Shown one piece after another: positions 27,138 to 36,542 of a stretch of DNA of 64,000 bases. A program made the position numbers and the translations under genes. The stretch's first letter is position 1. Every line of letters starts with the position of its first letter. Location of the stretch: positions 1 through 64,000 of the forward strand of contig NZ_WGLM01000001.1 in assembly GCF_016125575.1 (NCBI RefSeq), in the 5' to 3' direction. Source of the stretch: Limimaricola sp. Lineage in GTDB: Bacteria > Pseudomonadota > Alphaproteobacteria > Rhodobacterales > Rhodobacteraceae. Under the pieces are notes generated by a model, which saw only the letters and a list, made by a program, of their open reading frames with translations, ran no database searches and was not told the origin of the DNA.

Positions 27138-27788
27138 TCAGTCGATCCCCGCGATGATAGCGCGCAGAGCACCGATTCCGTCACCCTTGTCGGCGCTGGT
27201 CAACACGATTTCGGGAAATGCGGCCGGATGGCGGGCCAGTGCGGCGCGGGTGCGCGACAGACTCGCCTCCAGTTCGGCGCGGTTGACCTTGTCAGTCTTG
27301 GTCATCACGACCTGGAAGGTCACGGCGGCACGGTCGAGCAGCGCCATGATCTCTTCGTCCACCTGCTTGGCCCCGTGGCGCGCGTCGATCAGCACGAAGG
27401 CGCGGCGCAGCGTGGGCCTGCCCGAGAGATACGCGCGCAGGAGTTTCTGCCAGCGTTCGACCACCGCGACAGGCGCGTTGGCGAAACCGTAACCCGGCAG
27501 GTCGACCACGTAATGGCTTTGCCCGGCGAGGAAAAAGTTGATCTCCTGCGTGCGGCCCGGCGTGTTGGAGGCGCGCGCCAGCGCCTTGCGCCCGGTCAGC
27601 GCGTTGATCAGGCTGGACTTGCCGACGTTGGACCGGCCGGCAAAGCAAACCTCGGGCCGGTCGGCGGGGGGCAGGCCCGCCATGGCGACCACGCCCTTGA
27701 GAAAGCTGACCTCTCCCGCGAAAAGCAGCCGCCCGCGCTCCAACGCGTCGGCCTCCGGCTCGGCAACGAGGGGGAAGGGCAGGGTCAT
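27138..27788 (-). CDS. engB: Ribosome biogenesis GTPase EngB (YihA/YsxC)
   Basis: A 216-residue GTPase needed for 50S assembly. It has G1 GRSNVGKSS, the G2 Thr in NTPGRTQ, G3 DLPGYG and G4 TKTDK, in the right order. It is coupled to the MOSC gene by ATGA overlap and lies 35 bases from the argB start. The yidC-engB neighbourhood is common in proteobacteria. Confidence 0.95.
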   Translation of the reverse strand: MTLPFPLVAEPEADALERGRLLFAGEVSFLKGVVAMAGLPPADRPEVCFAGRSNVGKSSLINALTGRKALARASNTPGRTQEINFFLAGQSHYVVDLPGYGFANAPVAVVERWQKLLRAYLSGRPTLRRAFVLIDARHGAKQVDEEIMALLDRAAVTFQVVMTKTDKVNRAELEASLSRTRAALARHPAAFPEIVLTSADKGDGIGALRAIIAGID

Positions 27789-28546
27789 TCAAGCACCTCG
27801 GCGCTGTCGCCCAGCGCAATGCGGCCGCCGGTCGTTACCTCGGCATAAAGGCCGAAGTGGCGTTCGCCCCGCAGGGCATCGAGCGCGCCCAGCGTGTCGG
27901 CGTCGCGCTGGCCGGTGCGGGGATTGGCGGCGGTGTGCAGGCAGCGCACCACCGGTTCGCGGATGGTCAGTTCCGCCGTGCCGATACGCAGGCGCTGGCC
28001 GATCCAGCCCTCCTCGGCCCATGGCGCAAGCCCGTCCAGCCAGATGTTGCCGCGCCAACGCTCGGGTTCCAGCGTGGAACCCAGACGATCGGCCACGGCG
28101 CGGTGGCTGGCCATGTTCATGACCGAGACGGACGGGTAATCGGTATCCGTCACGCCCCGGTCCGGCAGGCGGATGACGGCGGCGGGCCGGCTGCGATTGG
28201 CGGGGCAAAGCGGCGCGACCCAGTCGAGAAGGCGGGCGGCATCGGCGCGATCGTCGGGTGCCACGGTGATCTCGCCCAGCTCGTCATGGGTCAGCGTGAC
28301 AGTCGCGCTGTCTTCGTCCAGCCGCGCCCAGATGCCCGCCAGACCCGGCGTGCGGGTGCCGATCATGAAGTTCTGGCTGGGCCCCCAGGCCGGTGCGGCG
28401 GGGTCGATATGGCTGTCCTCGTGGGTGACGGCCCATGCCCGGTCCCAAGGCAGGGTTTGTCCCGCCTGCAGCGTCACCGCCTCCAGCGCCTCGCGTCCGT
28501 GGCTCTTGATCGGGTGGCGCCAGAGGGCGGCAACCGTTGCCGTCAC
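27785..28546 (-). CDS. MOSC-domain protein
   Basis: A 253-residue protein with an N-terminal MOSC beta-barrel part (ALWRHPIKSHGREALEAV) and the C-terminal MOSC domain with its single conserved Cys (REPVVRCLHTAANPRTG). MOSC domains are linked to molybdenum-cofactor sulfur transfer and N-hydroxylated compound reduction; a substrate cannot be named. It starts with GTG inside the yidC stop (GTGA), which explains the missing ribosome-binding site. Confidence 0.85.
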   Translation of the reverse strand: MTATVAALWRHPIKSHGREALEAVTLQAGQTLPWDRAWAVTHEDSHIDPAAPAWGPSQNFMIGTRTPGLAGIWARLDEDSATVTLTHDELGEITVAPDDRADAARLLDWVAPLCPANRSRPAAVIRLPDRGVTDTDYPSVSVMNMASHRAVADRLGSTLEPERWRGNIWLDGLAPWAEEGWIGQRLRIGTAELTIREPVVRCLHTAANPRTGQRDADTLGALDALRGERHFGLYAEVTTGGRIALGDSAEVLE

Positions 28547-30459
28547 TTCTTCTGACCGGGCTTGGATGGCTTGTTGGCAGCGGCGGTTGCGCCGGCCGTT
28601 GCGGGTTTTCGCCGCAGACTGGCACGGATGTTGCCGAAGACATCGGGGCTGTGCCCGTGGCTGCGCATGATCAGATACTGCTGGGTGAAGGTGATCGTGT
28701 TGTTGGTGATCCAGTAAAGCACGAGGCCCGAGGCGAAAGAGCCCAGCATGAACATGAACACCCACGGCATCCAGGCAAAGACCATCTTCTGGGTGGCGTC
28801 GGTGGGCGCCGGGTTCAGCTTCTGTTGCAGCCACATCGACAGGCCGAGGAAGATCGGCAGCACACCCAGCGAGATGATGTGCAGCGGCGAGTTTGCCGCA
28901 GGCGCGGCGAAGGGCAGCAGGCCAAAGAAGTTCAGGATCGAAGACGGATCAGGCGCGGAGAGGTCGCGGATCCAGCCGATCCACGGCGCGTGGCGCAGTT
29001 CGATCGTGACGAAGATCACCTTGTAGAGCGAGAAGAAGATCGGGATCTGGATCAGGATTGGCAAACAGCCCGAGGCGGGGTTTACCTTGTTGTCCTTGTA
29101 GAGCTTCATCATGCCCATCTGGACCGCCTGCTTGTCGTCGCCGGCGTTCTTGCGCAGCTCTTCCATCTGCGGCTGCAATTCCTTCATCTTCGCCATGGAG
29201 ACGTAGGACTTGTAGGCCAGTGGCAGCACGATGGCCTTGAGCGTGATCGTCAGCGCGACGATCGACCAGCCCATGTTGCCGATGAAGCCGTTCAGCGTGT
29301 GCAGCAGCCAGAAGATCGGCTTGGTCAGGAAGAAGAACCAGCCCCAGTCGATCGAATCGATGAAACCCTTGATGCCAAGATTGTCTTGGTAATGGCGAAT
29401 GGTTTCCCATTCCTTGGCCCCGGCAAAGAGCATGGATTGCGCCTGCGCGGTGCCGCCGGGCGCCACGGTCTGCGTCGGAAACACAGACTCGGCCTGGTAG
29501 ATGTCGGTGGCTTTGTTGTAGCGGATGGTAGAGGTGAACGAGTCGCCCGGCTGCGGCACCAGCGTGGTCATCCAGTACTTGTCGGTGAAGCCCAGCCAGC
29601 CATCGGATTTCACATCGATCGATTCTGCCACGCCGCCGCCCGCGGTTGCGGCAGGCAGGTCGGGCAGCTTCTTGTAGGTGATCTCTTCAAGCTTGCCGTC
29701 CTCCATCCGCACGACACCTTCGTGCAGGATGTAGAAGGATTGCGTTGCCGGCTTGCCGTGGCGGGCGATGATGCCATAGGCGGCAAGGCTGACGGGCGAT
29801 GCGGTGCGGTTTTCGACCGACTGCTCGACGCTGAACATGTAGTTGTCGTCGACGCTGAAGGTGCGATGAAAGATCAGGCCGGCGCCATTGTCCCACATCA
29901 GCTTGATCGGCGTCGTCGGCGTGAGTTCGGTGCCCGCCTCCAGCGTCCAGAGCGTGCTGGGCCCCGGCACCGCGTCGGGCGACAGGCCGGCGCCGGCCGA
30001 CCAGCCGTAAAGCGCGTAATAGGCCTTGTCCGAGCCCACCGGCGAGAGCTGGCGCACCAGCGGCGAATTGGGGTCGAGCGTCTCATGGTATTTCACCAGC
30101 GACAGGTCGTCCACGCGCCCGCCGAGCAGCGAGATGGTGCCGGTCAGGCTGGGCGTCTTGACGGGCACACGCGGCGCGTCTGCCAGCGCGGCCGCGCTGT
30201 CGGGCGCAACGGCGGCCGCGCCGCCGGGGGCTGCGGCCGCGGATTGCGGCGCGGTGGGTGTCGAGGGCGCGGCGGGGGCCGCGGCCTGATCTGCCGTGGT
30301 GGCGGTGCCGCCCGACTGGTCAGTCGCGGTCGCGCTGGCGGTGGTCTGGTCGGCTGGCGGGACGGTCTTGTCCGTTCCGGGGAACAGCAGCGACCAGGTG
30401 AGGATCACCATGAAGCTGAGCACCGCGGCGAGGATAAGGTTCTTGTTCTGGTCGTCCAT
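28543..30459 (-). CDS. yidC: Membrane protein insertase YidC
   Basis: A 638-residue insertase. It has an N-terminal helix (NLILAAVLSFMVILTWSLLF), an Ala/Thr/Pro-rich linker around residues 35-95, the large periplasmic beta domain, then five C-terminal helices from about residue 370 with YKSYVSMAKMKELQPQM and GCLPILIQIPIFFSLYKVI. A basic C-terminal tail (KPSKPGQKK) can contact the ribosome. The start at 30459 (MDDQNKN) matches the family. It heads the yidC-MOSC-engB-argB-ferredoxin-sixA row. Confidence 0.96.
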   Translation of the reverse strand: MDDQNKNLILAAVLSFMVILTWSLLFPGTDKTVPPADQTTASATATDQSGGTATTADQAAAPAAPSTPTAPQSAAAAPGGAAAVAPDSAAALADAPRVPVKTPSLTGTISLLGGRVDDLSLVKYHETLDPNSPLVRQLSPVGSDKAYYALYGWSAGAGLSPDAVPGPSTLWTLEAGTELTPTTPIKLMWDNGAGLIFHRTFSVDDNYMFSVEQSVENRTASPVSLAAYGIIARHGKPATQSFYILHEGVVRMEDGKLEEITYKKLPDLPAATAGGGVAESIDVKSDGWLGFTDKYWMTTLVPQPGDSFTSTIRYNKATDIYQAESVFPTQTVAPGGTAQAQSMLFAGAKEWETIRHYQDNLGIKGFIDSIDWGWFFFLTKPIFWLLHTLNGFIGNMGWSIVALTITLKAIVLPLAYKSYVSMAKMKELQPQMEELRKNAGDDKQAVQMGMMKLYKDNKVNPASGCLPILIQIPIFFSLYKVIFVTIELRHAPWIGWIRDLSAPDPSSILNFFGLLPFAAPAANSPLHIISLGVLPIFLGLSMWLQQKLNPAPTDATQKMVFAWMPWVFMFMLGSFASGLVLYWITNNTITFTQQYLIMRSHGHSPDVFGNIRASLRRKPATAGATAAANKPSKPGQKK

Positions 30460-30563
30460 CGCGTCCGTCCAACCCTGCAAGGAAAGTTGGCCCCGGTTCA
30501 ACCCCCCACGCCCCGAAAGGTCAAGCGGTTTTCAGGACAGGCGCGGGTTTCGCAGGACCCTGC

Positions 30564-31442
30564 CTAGCGCAAGCGGGGGATATCTTCGTCCCCAGGCGAG
30601 GCAGGGGCGTCGGCAGGGCCCCTTGTCAGCCCGGCAAAATCGAAAAGGCCGGTATCAAGCAGGTGCGAGGGGCGGGCGTTCATCAGCGCCCGGAACATTA
30701 CCTGCCGGCGGCCGGGGCTATTGCGCTCCCACCCGTCGAGGATCGCCTTGACCTGCTGGCGCTGCAAACCGTCCTGACTGCCGCAAAGATCGCAGGGGAT
30801 GATCGGGTAGTCCATGGCGCGGGCAAAGGCGGCACAATCGGCCTCGGCCACGAAGGCGAGCGGGCGGTAGAGAAACAAGTCACCCTCTTCGTTGACCAGC
30901 TTTGGCGGCATCGTAGCCAGCCGGCCGCCGTGAAAGAGGTTCATGAAGAAGGTTTCAAGAATGTCGTCGCGGTGATGGCCGAGGACGACGGCGCTGCAGC
31001 CCTCTTCGCGCGCGATGCGGTAAAGGTTGCCGCGCCGCAGCCGCGAACACAGCGCGCAGTAGGTCCGCCCCTGCGGGACCTTGTCCATGACGATGGAATA
31101 AGTGTCCTGGTATTCGATCCGGTGCGGCACACCCATGCGGCTCAGGAACTCGGGCAGGACCGTAGCCGGAAAACCCGGCTGGCCCTGGTCAAGGTTGCAG
31201 GCCAGAAGCTCGACCGGCAGAAGGCCGCGCCATTTCAGCTCGTGCAGCACCGCCAGCAGCGTGTAGCTGTCCTTCCCGCCCGACAGGCAGACCAGCCAGC
31301 GCGCGTCGCGTTCGATCATGCCGTAGGTCTCGATCGCCTCGCGCACCTCGCGGACGATGCGCTTGCGCAGCTTTCGGAACGCGGTGCTTTTGGGCGCCCC
31401 GTGAAACAGCGGATGGATGTCTTCGGCCTCGTCGTCGAGCAT
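30564..31442 (-). CDS. ttcA: tRNA 2-thiocytidine synthetase TtcA
   Basis: A 292-residue PP-loop enzyme that thiolates C32 of certain tRNAs. It has the ATP-binding motif [10 protein letters not shown] and the two Cys pairs CALC and CDLC that hold a [4Fe-4S] cluster. ATG 31442 ([13 protein letters not shown]) is chosen; upstream codons are non-family and overlap a promoter-like sequence. It is 104 bases upstream of yidC on the same strand. Confidence 0.93.
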   Translation of the reverse strand: MLDDEAEDIHPLFHGAPKSTAFRKLRKRIVREVREAIETYGMIERDARWLVCLSGGKDSYTLLAVLHELKWRGLLPVELLACNLDQGQPGFPATVLPEFLSRMGVPHRIEYQDTYSIVMDKVPQGRTYCALCSRLRRGNLYRIAREEGCSAVVLGHHRDDILETFFMNLFHGGRLATMPPKLVNEEGDLFLYRPLAFVAEADCAAFARAMDYPIIPCDLCGSQDGLQRQQVKAILDGWERNSPGRRQVMFRALMNARPSHLLDTGLFDFAGLTRGPADAPASPGDEDIPRLR

Positions 31443-31485
31443 CGCGCGCCCCGTTTTGTCCCGGTTTTGTCCGGACTGGCCCCTG

Positions 31486-31514
31486 CCATACGGCCCCCCG
31501 TCTGCATACGTCAA
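31486..31514 (-). promoter_or_regulatory. Likely promoter for ttcA
   Basis: On the minus strand, TTGACG (31514-31509) and GTATGG (31491-31486) are 17 bases apart, about 45 bases before the ttcA start. The spacing is ideal; the -10 is a moderate match. Confidence 0.4.
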
Positions 31515-31681
31515 GCAGGGTGGACAATGCGGCATTGCCAATGGGCGGGCCGCGCGCTGGTCGGCCACTTTGCGGTGTTGCCGCGCACCCCTTCTTCAGC
31601 CGCCGGTTTCCGGTGGATCGGCCCTTCACGGTGATCCGGGCAGGGCTGCGGGCCGTAACAGGCCCAAAGGAGATTCCCCCC

Positions 31682-32221
31682 ATGCGCAAACTTGCCCTTC
31701 TGGCCGTGCTGGCCCTTGCCGCCTGCACCGGAAAGCCCTCTTTCAACGACCCGTCCCTGTCGGACCGGCAACTGCATCTGGAACAGTTCTTCTCTGGCGA
31801 CCTGGTCGCGCATGGCCAGTTTCAGGACATCTTCGGCACCGTGCGTCGCCAGTTCGAGGTGAAGATCCACGGCCATTGGGACGGCACGACGCTGACCCTG
31901 ACCGAGAACTTCGTCTACGAGGATGGCTCGACCGAACAGCGGGTCTGGACGCTGCACAAGACCGGCGATCGGACATGGGAAGGCACCGCGCCCGGCGTGA
32001 TCGGCACTGCGACGGGCGAGGAACGCGGCGACCGGTTCAACTGGCACTATACCATTGACCTGCCGGTGCCCTCGGCCAACGGCGAGGCCAAGACGCTGCG
32101 CGTGAGTTTCGACGACTGGATGTGGTTGCAAACGCCAACGCGGCTGTTCAACCGGGCCTACATGCAGCGTTATGGCGTGGACATCGGCGATGTCTCGATC
32201 AGCTTCGAGAAGCTGCGCTGA
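31682..32221 (+). CDS. DUF3833 lipoprotein
   Basis: A 179-residue predicted lipoprotein. The signal is MRKLALLAVLALAAC with lipobox LAAC, Cys15 being the lipidated residue. The rest matches the DUF3833 pattern: LEQFFSGDLVAHGQFQDIFG, RQFEVKIHGHWDGTTLTL, RVSFDDWMWLQTPTRLFNRAYM in part. The function is unknown; a calycin-like beta-barrel is suspected for the family. AAAGGAGA is eight bases before the start. It is read in the opposite direction from ttcA. Confidence 0.85.
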   Translation: MRKLALLAVLALAACTGKPSFNDPSLSDRQLHLEQFFSGDLVAHGQFQDIFGTVRRQFEVKIHGHWDGTTLTLTENFVYEDGSTEQRVWTLHKTGDRTWEGTAPGVIGTATGEERGDRFNWHYTIDLPVPSANGEAKTLRVSFDDWMWLQTPTRLFNRAYMQRYGVDIGDVSISFEKLR

Positions 32222-32318
32222 GGCGGCGCGCACGGCTGCGTGAGGCGTGCGCCCGGCGGGGTTGTGCGGGGCGGGCAAAGGTCTAGGGTCGCCCCGACAC
32301 CTGAAACAGGAGGACGCG

Positions 32319-33332
32319 ATGCGCTACAGACCCCTTGGCCGGTCCGGCCTGAAAGTCTCGGAACTTTGCCTCGGGACGATGACCTTCGACGGCGGCAACG
32401 GCATGTGGAAGGCCATCGGCCAGCTGGGGCAGGACGAGGCGACCGCGCTGGTCAAGGCCGCGCTGGACGCCGGGATCAACTTCTTCGACACCGCCAACGT
32501 CTATTCCGAGGGCGCATCGGAGCAGATGCTGGGTCACGCGCTGAAGGAACTGGGCGTCAACCGCGCCGAGGTGGTGGTGGCGACCAAGGCGTTTGGCCGG
32601 ATGCATCCGGGGCCGAACGGGCAGGGCGCCTCGCGCGGGCACCTGATCGACGCCTGCAAGGACAGCCTCAAGCGCCTTGGCCTCGATCACATCGACCTTT
32701 ACCAGATGCACGGTTTCGACCCTGTCACGCCTCTGGAAGAGACGATGGAGGCGCTCGACTGGCTGGTGAAGGCGGGCATGATCCGGTACGTCGGCGTGTC
32801 GAACTGGGCGGCGTGGCAACTGGCCAAGGCGCAGGGCATCGCGGTGCATCGCGGCATGTCGCCGATCCGGTCGATCCAGTCCTACTACACGCTGGCCGGC
32901 CGCGACCTTGAACGCGAGGTGATCCCGGCGATCCAGTCCGAGGGCGTGGGACTGATGGTGTGGAGCCCGCTGGCCGGCGGCTATCTGTCGGGCAAGTACA
33001 CCGGCGCGAACGAGGCCGACGGCCGCCGTGCCGGGTTCGATTTCCCGCCGCTCGACAAGGACAAGGCCGACCGCATCGTCGAGGCGATGCGCCCCATCGC
33101 CGCCGCGCATGGCATCTCGGTCGCGCAGGTGGCGCTGGCCTGGCTGCTGGCGCAACCGGCGGTGACCAGCGTGATCATCGGCGCCAAGCGGATGGAGCAG
33201 CTGACCGACAACATCGCGGCCACCAACGTCACCTTCACGCCCGAGGATATGGCGACGCTTGATGCCGTCAGCGCGCTGACGCCGGAATATCCGGGCTGGA
33301 TGATGGAGATGCAGCGCGGTCGTTTCGACTGA
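32319..33332 (+). CDS. Aldo/keto reductase
   Basis: A 337-residue NADPH-dependent oxidoreductase. The catalytic tetrad is recognisable: Asp and Tyr in FFDTANVYSEG, Lys in VVVATKAFG, His in LYQMHGFD. C-terminal cofactor contacts include TSVIIGAKRMEQL. It resembles the YajO/Tas-type subgroup that acts on a broad range of aldehydes. AGGAGG precedes the start. It converges on yidD with only 17 bases between stops. Confidence 0.9.
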   Translation: MRYRPLGRSGLKVSELCLGTMTFDGGNGMWKAIGQLGQDEATALVKAALDAGINFFDTANVYSEGASEQMLGHALKELGVNRAEVVVATKAFGRMHPGPNGQGASRGHLIDACKDSLKRLGLDHIDLYQMHGFDPVTPLEETMEALDWLVKAGMIRYVGVSNWAAWQLAKAQGIAVHRGMSPIRSIQSYYTLAGRDLEREVIPAIQSEGVGLMVWSPLAGGYLSGKYTGANEADGRRAGFDFPPLDKDKADRIVEAMRPIAAAHGISVAQVALAWLLAQPAVTSVIIGAKRMEQLTDNIAATNVTFTPEDMATLDAVSALTPEYPGWMMEMQRGRFD

Positions 33333-33349
33333 GGCGGTCCCGAGGGCGG

Positions 33350-33571
33350 TCAGTCGGGCACGTTGTCGATGCCCGACCCGCCCCACGGGTGGCAGCGCAG
33401 GATGCGCCGCGCGGCAAGGTAGCTGCCCTTGATGCCGCCATGCTTTTCCAGCGCCTCCAGCGCATAGGCCGAGCATGTGGGCGTGTAGCGGCAGCCATGG
33501 CCCACCCAAGGGCTGAGAAACAGCCGGTAGGCGCGCACCGGCAGGGCAAGGACATGGGCCAGCGGGCTCAT
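33350..33571 (-). CDS. yidD: Membrane protein insertion factor YidD
   Basis: A 73-residue protein with an amphipathic N-terminal helix and the diagnostic CRYTPTCSAYALEALEKHG followed by RRILRCHPWGGSGID. YidD helps YidC-dependent insertion. It starts at 33571 inside the rnpA stop (ATGA); longer open frames upstream are rnpA read out of frame. It ends SGIDNVPD. Confidence 0.93.
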   Translation of the reverse strand: MSPLAHVLALPVRAYRLFLSPWVGHGCRYTPTCSAYALEALEKHGGIKGSYLAARRILRCHPWGGSGIDNVPD

Positions 33572-33957
33572 CTGTGCACCTTGTCCAGCGTGCGGGCCAG
33601 ATCGGCCAGCAATGTCTCGAAGGGCAGTGTGGCCGTCACTTCTCGCTTGCCCACCAGCACGTAGTCCCAGCCGGGCTGGCCATGTGCGGGCAGGGTCAGG
33701 CGGGCGGCCTCGCGCAGGCGGCGCTTGGCGCGGTTGCGCGCCACCGCATTGCCGACCTTCTTGGAACAGGTAAAGCCGACGCGGAGCGGCGCGTCGTCGC
33801 CGCGGGCGCGGGCCTGCAGGTGAAATCCTGCAGCACCCTGCCGCCGGGCCTGTGCCGCGCGCAGGAAATCGGCCCGCTTGCACAGCACCTCGGGCATACG
33901 AAAAGGCACCGCGGGTGCGGCGCCTTGGCCGTCCTGCGGTGCCTTGGGCACTGTCAT
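33568..33957 (-). CDS. rnpA: Ribonuclease P protein component
   Basis: A 129-residue basic protein that supports the RNase P RNA in cutting tRNA 5' leaders. The RNR motif is RNRAKRRLREAARL, preceded by RVGFTCSKKVGNAVA. The N-terminal 20 residues (TVPKAPQDGQGAAPAVPFRM) are outside the usual domain, so a later start such as Met21 is possible. It lies 16 bases after rpmH. Confidence 0.92.
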   Translation of the reverse strand: MTVPKAPQDGQGAAPAVPFRMPEVLCKRADFLRAAQARRQGAAGFHLQARARGDDAPLRVGFTCSKKVGNAVARNRAKRRLREAARLTLPAHGQPGWDYVLVGKREVTATLPFETLLADLARTLDKVHR

Positions 33958-33973
33958 CGCGGGATAGCGCCTC

Positions 33974-34108
33974 TTAGGCGCTCAGCACCTTGCGGCCACG
34001 AGCGCGGCGGGCGTTGAGGATCTTGCGACCACCCTTGGTGGCCATCCGCGCGCGGAAGCCATGACGGGCCTTGCGAACCCGGTTGGACGGTTGGAACGTG
34101 CGCTTCAT
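33974..34108 (-). CDS. rpmH: 50S ribosomal protein L34
   Basis: A 44-residue protein read on the minus strand: [20 protein letters not shown], then [20 protein letters not shown] and VLSA. The match to L34 is complete. GGAGAGA lies about seven bases before the ATG. It is the first gene of rpmH-rnpA-yidD with a clear promoter upstream. Confidence 0.98.
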   Translation of the reverse strand: MKRTFQPSNRVRKARHGFRARMATKGGRKILNARRARGRKVLSA

Positions 34109-34177
34109 CGCGGTCTCTCCGTAGCTGGGGGCCGACCCCGGTAAGGAATCAAGGCCCCTTTGTCATTCGAAGCCCGG

Positions 34178-34206
34178 TCAATAGAGGCGGCCCTGCCTGC
34201 TGTCAA
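34178..34206 (-). promoter_or_regulatory. Promoter of rpmH-rnpA-yidD
   Basis: On the minus strand a perfect TTGACA (34206-34201) is followed, after exactly 17 bases, by TATTGA (34183-34178). Transcription would start near 34170, leaving a leader of about 60 bases before rpmH. It is the best housekeeping promoter in the window. Confidence 0.75.
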
Positions 34207-34371
34207 CGCGCAAGGGCGGGGATTTCTGCAACATTCGGGTCGTGGGGCGGCGCGGAATGTTACAGTGGGCGCCGAACGGCAGGGCGGGCATCAAGGCCGC
34301 GTGATCCGGGCTGTGCCCGGGCCGCGCCTTGCGTCATGTAGGGCCCAGAGACAGCAAGGATGTGAAGGCCC

Positions 34372-35103
34372 GTGACCGATATGACAACACCCCCCGCACA
34401 CCCGGCCCGGCGCCTCTTGCCCCTTGCGCTGATCGTCGTGGTGGCGCTGGTCGGCGCGTTCACCCTTCGCGACCAGTTGAACTTTGCCGCGCTGCGCGAC
34501 AACCGTGCCGCATTATTGGCATTTCGCGATGCGCATTACCTCGCGACGCTGGGGGTTTTCGTGCTGGCCTATGTCGCCATCGTCGCGTTTTCGCTGCCCG
34601 GCGCCACGGTTGCCACGCTGACGGGCGGGTTTCTTTTCGCGACATTTCCGGGGGTTCTTTACAATGTCAGCGCGGCGACGCTGGGCGCCTGCCTGATCTT
34701 CCTCGCCGCGCGCTGGGGCTTGGGCGAGCGGTTGGCCGCGCGGATGGAAGGCGACCGTGGCGTCGCGGGGCGGATCAAGGCCGGGATCGACGCCAACCAG
34801 TGGTCGATGTTGTTGCTGATCCGACTGGTGCCGGCGGTGCCGTTTTTCGTCGCCAACCTTGTGCCGGCGCTTGTCGGCGTGCCGTTGTCGCGTTTCGCGA
34901 TTTCAACCTTCTTCGGCATCATTCCCGGCGCGCTTGTCTATACCTCGGTCGGCGCGGGGCTGGGTGCTGTCTTTGCAGCGGGCGAAACGCCTGATTTGAA
35001 GATCATCTTCACCCCACCGATCCTGCTGCCGCTCTTGGGCCTGTGCCTGCTGGCGGCGCTGCCCATTCTCATCAGGGCCCTGCGCGGGCGGAAAGGTATC
35101 TGA
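34372..35103 (+). CDS. TVP38/TMEM64 (DedA-like) membrane protein
   Basis: A 243-residue membrane protein with about five or six helices. The family core is present: FSLPGATVATLTGGFLFATFPGVLYN followed by LGACLIFLAARWGLG, and the RLVPAVPFFVANLVPALVGVPLSRFAISTFFGIIPG segment with conserved Arg and Pro. The family is related to lipid scramblases/transporters. The start may be GTG 34372 or ATG 34381; the ribosome-binding site (GAAGG/AAGGA) does not decide. It lies three bases before the flavoprotein gene. Confidence 0.85.
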   Translation: MTDMTTPPAHPARRLLPLALIVVVALVGAFTLRDQLNFAALRDNRAALLAFRDAHYLATLGVFVLAYVAIVAFSLPGATVATLTGGFLFATFPGVLYNVSAATLGACLIFLAARWGLGERLAARMEGDRGVAGRIKAGIDANQWSMLLLIRLVPAVPFFVANLVPALVGVPLSRFAISTFFGIIPGALVYTSVGAGLGAVFAAGETPDLKIIFTPPILLPLLGLCLLAALPILIRALRGRKGI

Positions 35104-35106
35104 GCC

Positions 35107-36519
35107 ATGGCACGGATCGAAACGGATATCTGCGTGATCGGTGCCGGTTCGGGCGGGCTGTCGGTGGCCGCGGGGGCGGTGCAGATGGGCGCGCGGGTGG
35201 TGCTGATCGAAGGCCACAAGATGGGCGGTGATTGCCTGAATTACGGCTGCGTGCCCTCGAAGGCGCTGATCGCCGCGGGCAAGCGGGCCCACGCGATGCA
35301 AGGCGGCCTTGGCGTGGCGCCCGCCGCGGCGAAGGTCGATTTTGCCGCCGCCAAGGACCATGTCGCGCAAGTCATCGCCACCATCGCCCCCACCGACAGC
35401 CAGCAGCGGTTCGAGGGGCTGGGCGTCAAGGTGATCCGCACGCAGGCGCGGTTCGTCTCGCGCACCGAAGTACAGGCCGGCGAGAATGTGATCGTCGCAC
35501 GGCGCTTCGTTGTTGCCACCGGATCGGGGCCGCTGGTGCCGCCGATCCCGGGGTTGGACACGGTGACGGTGCATACCAACGAAACGATTTTCGATCTGCG
35601 TCAGCGGCCGGACCACCTGCTGATCATCGGCGGTGGCCCGATCGGGATGGAGATGGCGCAGGCGCACCGGCGGCTGGGCTGCAAGGTGACGGTGATCGAA
35701 GGCGCCCGCGCGCTGGGCAAGGACGACCCCGAGGCGGCCGCGCTGGTGCTGGACAGCCTTCGCGCCGAGGGGATCGAGATTGTCGAAGAGGCGCAGGCCG
35801 ACCGCGTCAGCGGTGCGGATGGCCATATCACTGTGCACACAGGCAAGGGTGATTTCACCGGGACGCACCTTCTGGTCGCGGTCGGGCGCAAGGTGAATGT
35901 CGAGGGGCTGGACCTCGACAAGGCGGGTGTGGCCTTTGACAGGCGCGGCGTGAAGGTGGGGCCGGGCCTGCGCTCGGTCACCAACCGGCGGGTCTACGCG
36001 GTGGGCGATGCCGCGGGCGGCCTGCAATTCACCCATGTCGCGGGCTACCATGCCGGCGTGGTGATCCGGTCGCTGCTGTTCGGCCTGCCATCGAAGGCGC
36101 GTACCGATCACATCCCATGGGCCAGCTATACCGACCCGGAACTGGCGCAGGTCGGCATGACCGAGGCTGAGGCGCGCAAACGACACGGCCGTGCGGTAGA
36201 GGTTGCCCGTTTCGATTTCGCCGAGAACGATCGTGCCATCGCTGAAGGGCGGGCGCGCGGGCTGGTCAAGGTGATGGTGCTGCGGGGCCGGCCCGTGGGC
36301 GCGACCATCGCCGGTCCGCAGGCGGGCGAACTGATCGGGTTTTGGGCATTGGCCATCGCCAACCGGCTGAAGATGTCGGCCATTGCCGGAACGGTTCTGC
36401 CCTACCCGACGCTGGGCGAGGTTAACAAACGCGCGGCGGGTGCTTACTTTAGCCCCAGATTGTTCGAAAACGCGACGGTCAAAAGAGTGGTGCGGCTGGT
36501 GCAGCGTTGGCTGCCCTGA
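35107..36519 (+). CDS. Mercuric-reductase-like FAD disulfide oxidoreductase
   Basis: A 470-residue class I pyridine-nucleotide disulfide oxidoreductase. The FAD fold is at ICVIGAGSGGLSVA (residues 8-21), the redox pair is Cys43/Cys48 in GGDCLNYGCVPSK, and the NAD(P) fold is at HLLIIGGGPIGMEMA. The C-terminal dimer motif has LPYPTLGE (Tyr433), where lipoamide and glutathione reductases have the catalytic His. No mercury-binding N-terminal domain or C-terminal Cys pair is seen. The substrate is unknown; it is in one row with the TVP38 gene. Confidence 0.88.
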   Translation: MARIETDICVIGAGSGGLSVAAGAVQMGARVVLIEGHKMGGDCLNYGCVPSKALIAAGKRAHAMQGGLGVAPAAAKVDFAAAKDHVAQVIATIAPTDSQQRFEGLGVKVIRTQARFVSRTEVQAGENVIVARRFVVATGSGPLVPPIPGLDTVTVHTNETIFDLRQRPDHLLIIGGGPIGMEMAQAHRRLGCKVTVIEGARALGKDDPEAAALVLDSLRAEGIEIVEEAQADRVSGADGHITVHTGKGDFTGTHLLVAVGRKVNVEGLDLDKAGVAFDRRGVKVGPGLRSVTNRRVYAVGDAAGGLQFTHVAGYHAGVVIRSLLFGLPSKARTDHIPWASYTDPELAQVGMTEAEARKRHGRAVEVARFDFAENDRAIAEGRARGLVKVMVLRGRPVGATIAGPQAGELIGFWALAIANRLKMSAIAGTVLPYPTLGEVNKRAAGAYFSPRLFENATVKRVVRLVQRWLP

Positions 36520-36542
36520 CCGGGAGGATCCAGAGAGGCACT

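Noticed and set aside
28537-30567. 676-codon open frame on the + strand
   Set aside because: It is the antisense shadow of yidC, caused by high GC; the yidC frame has full family homology.
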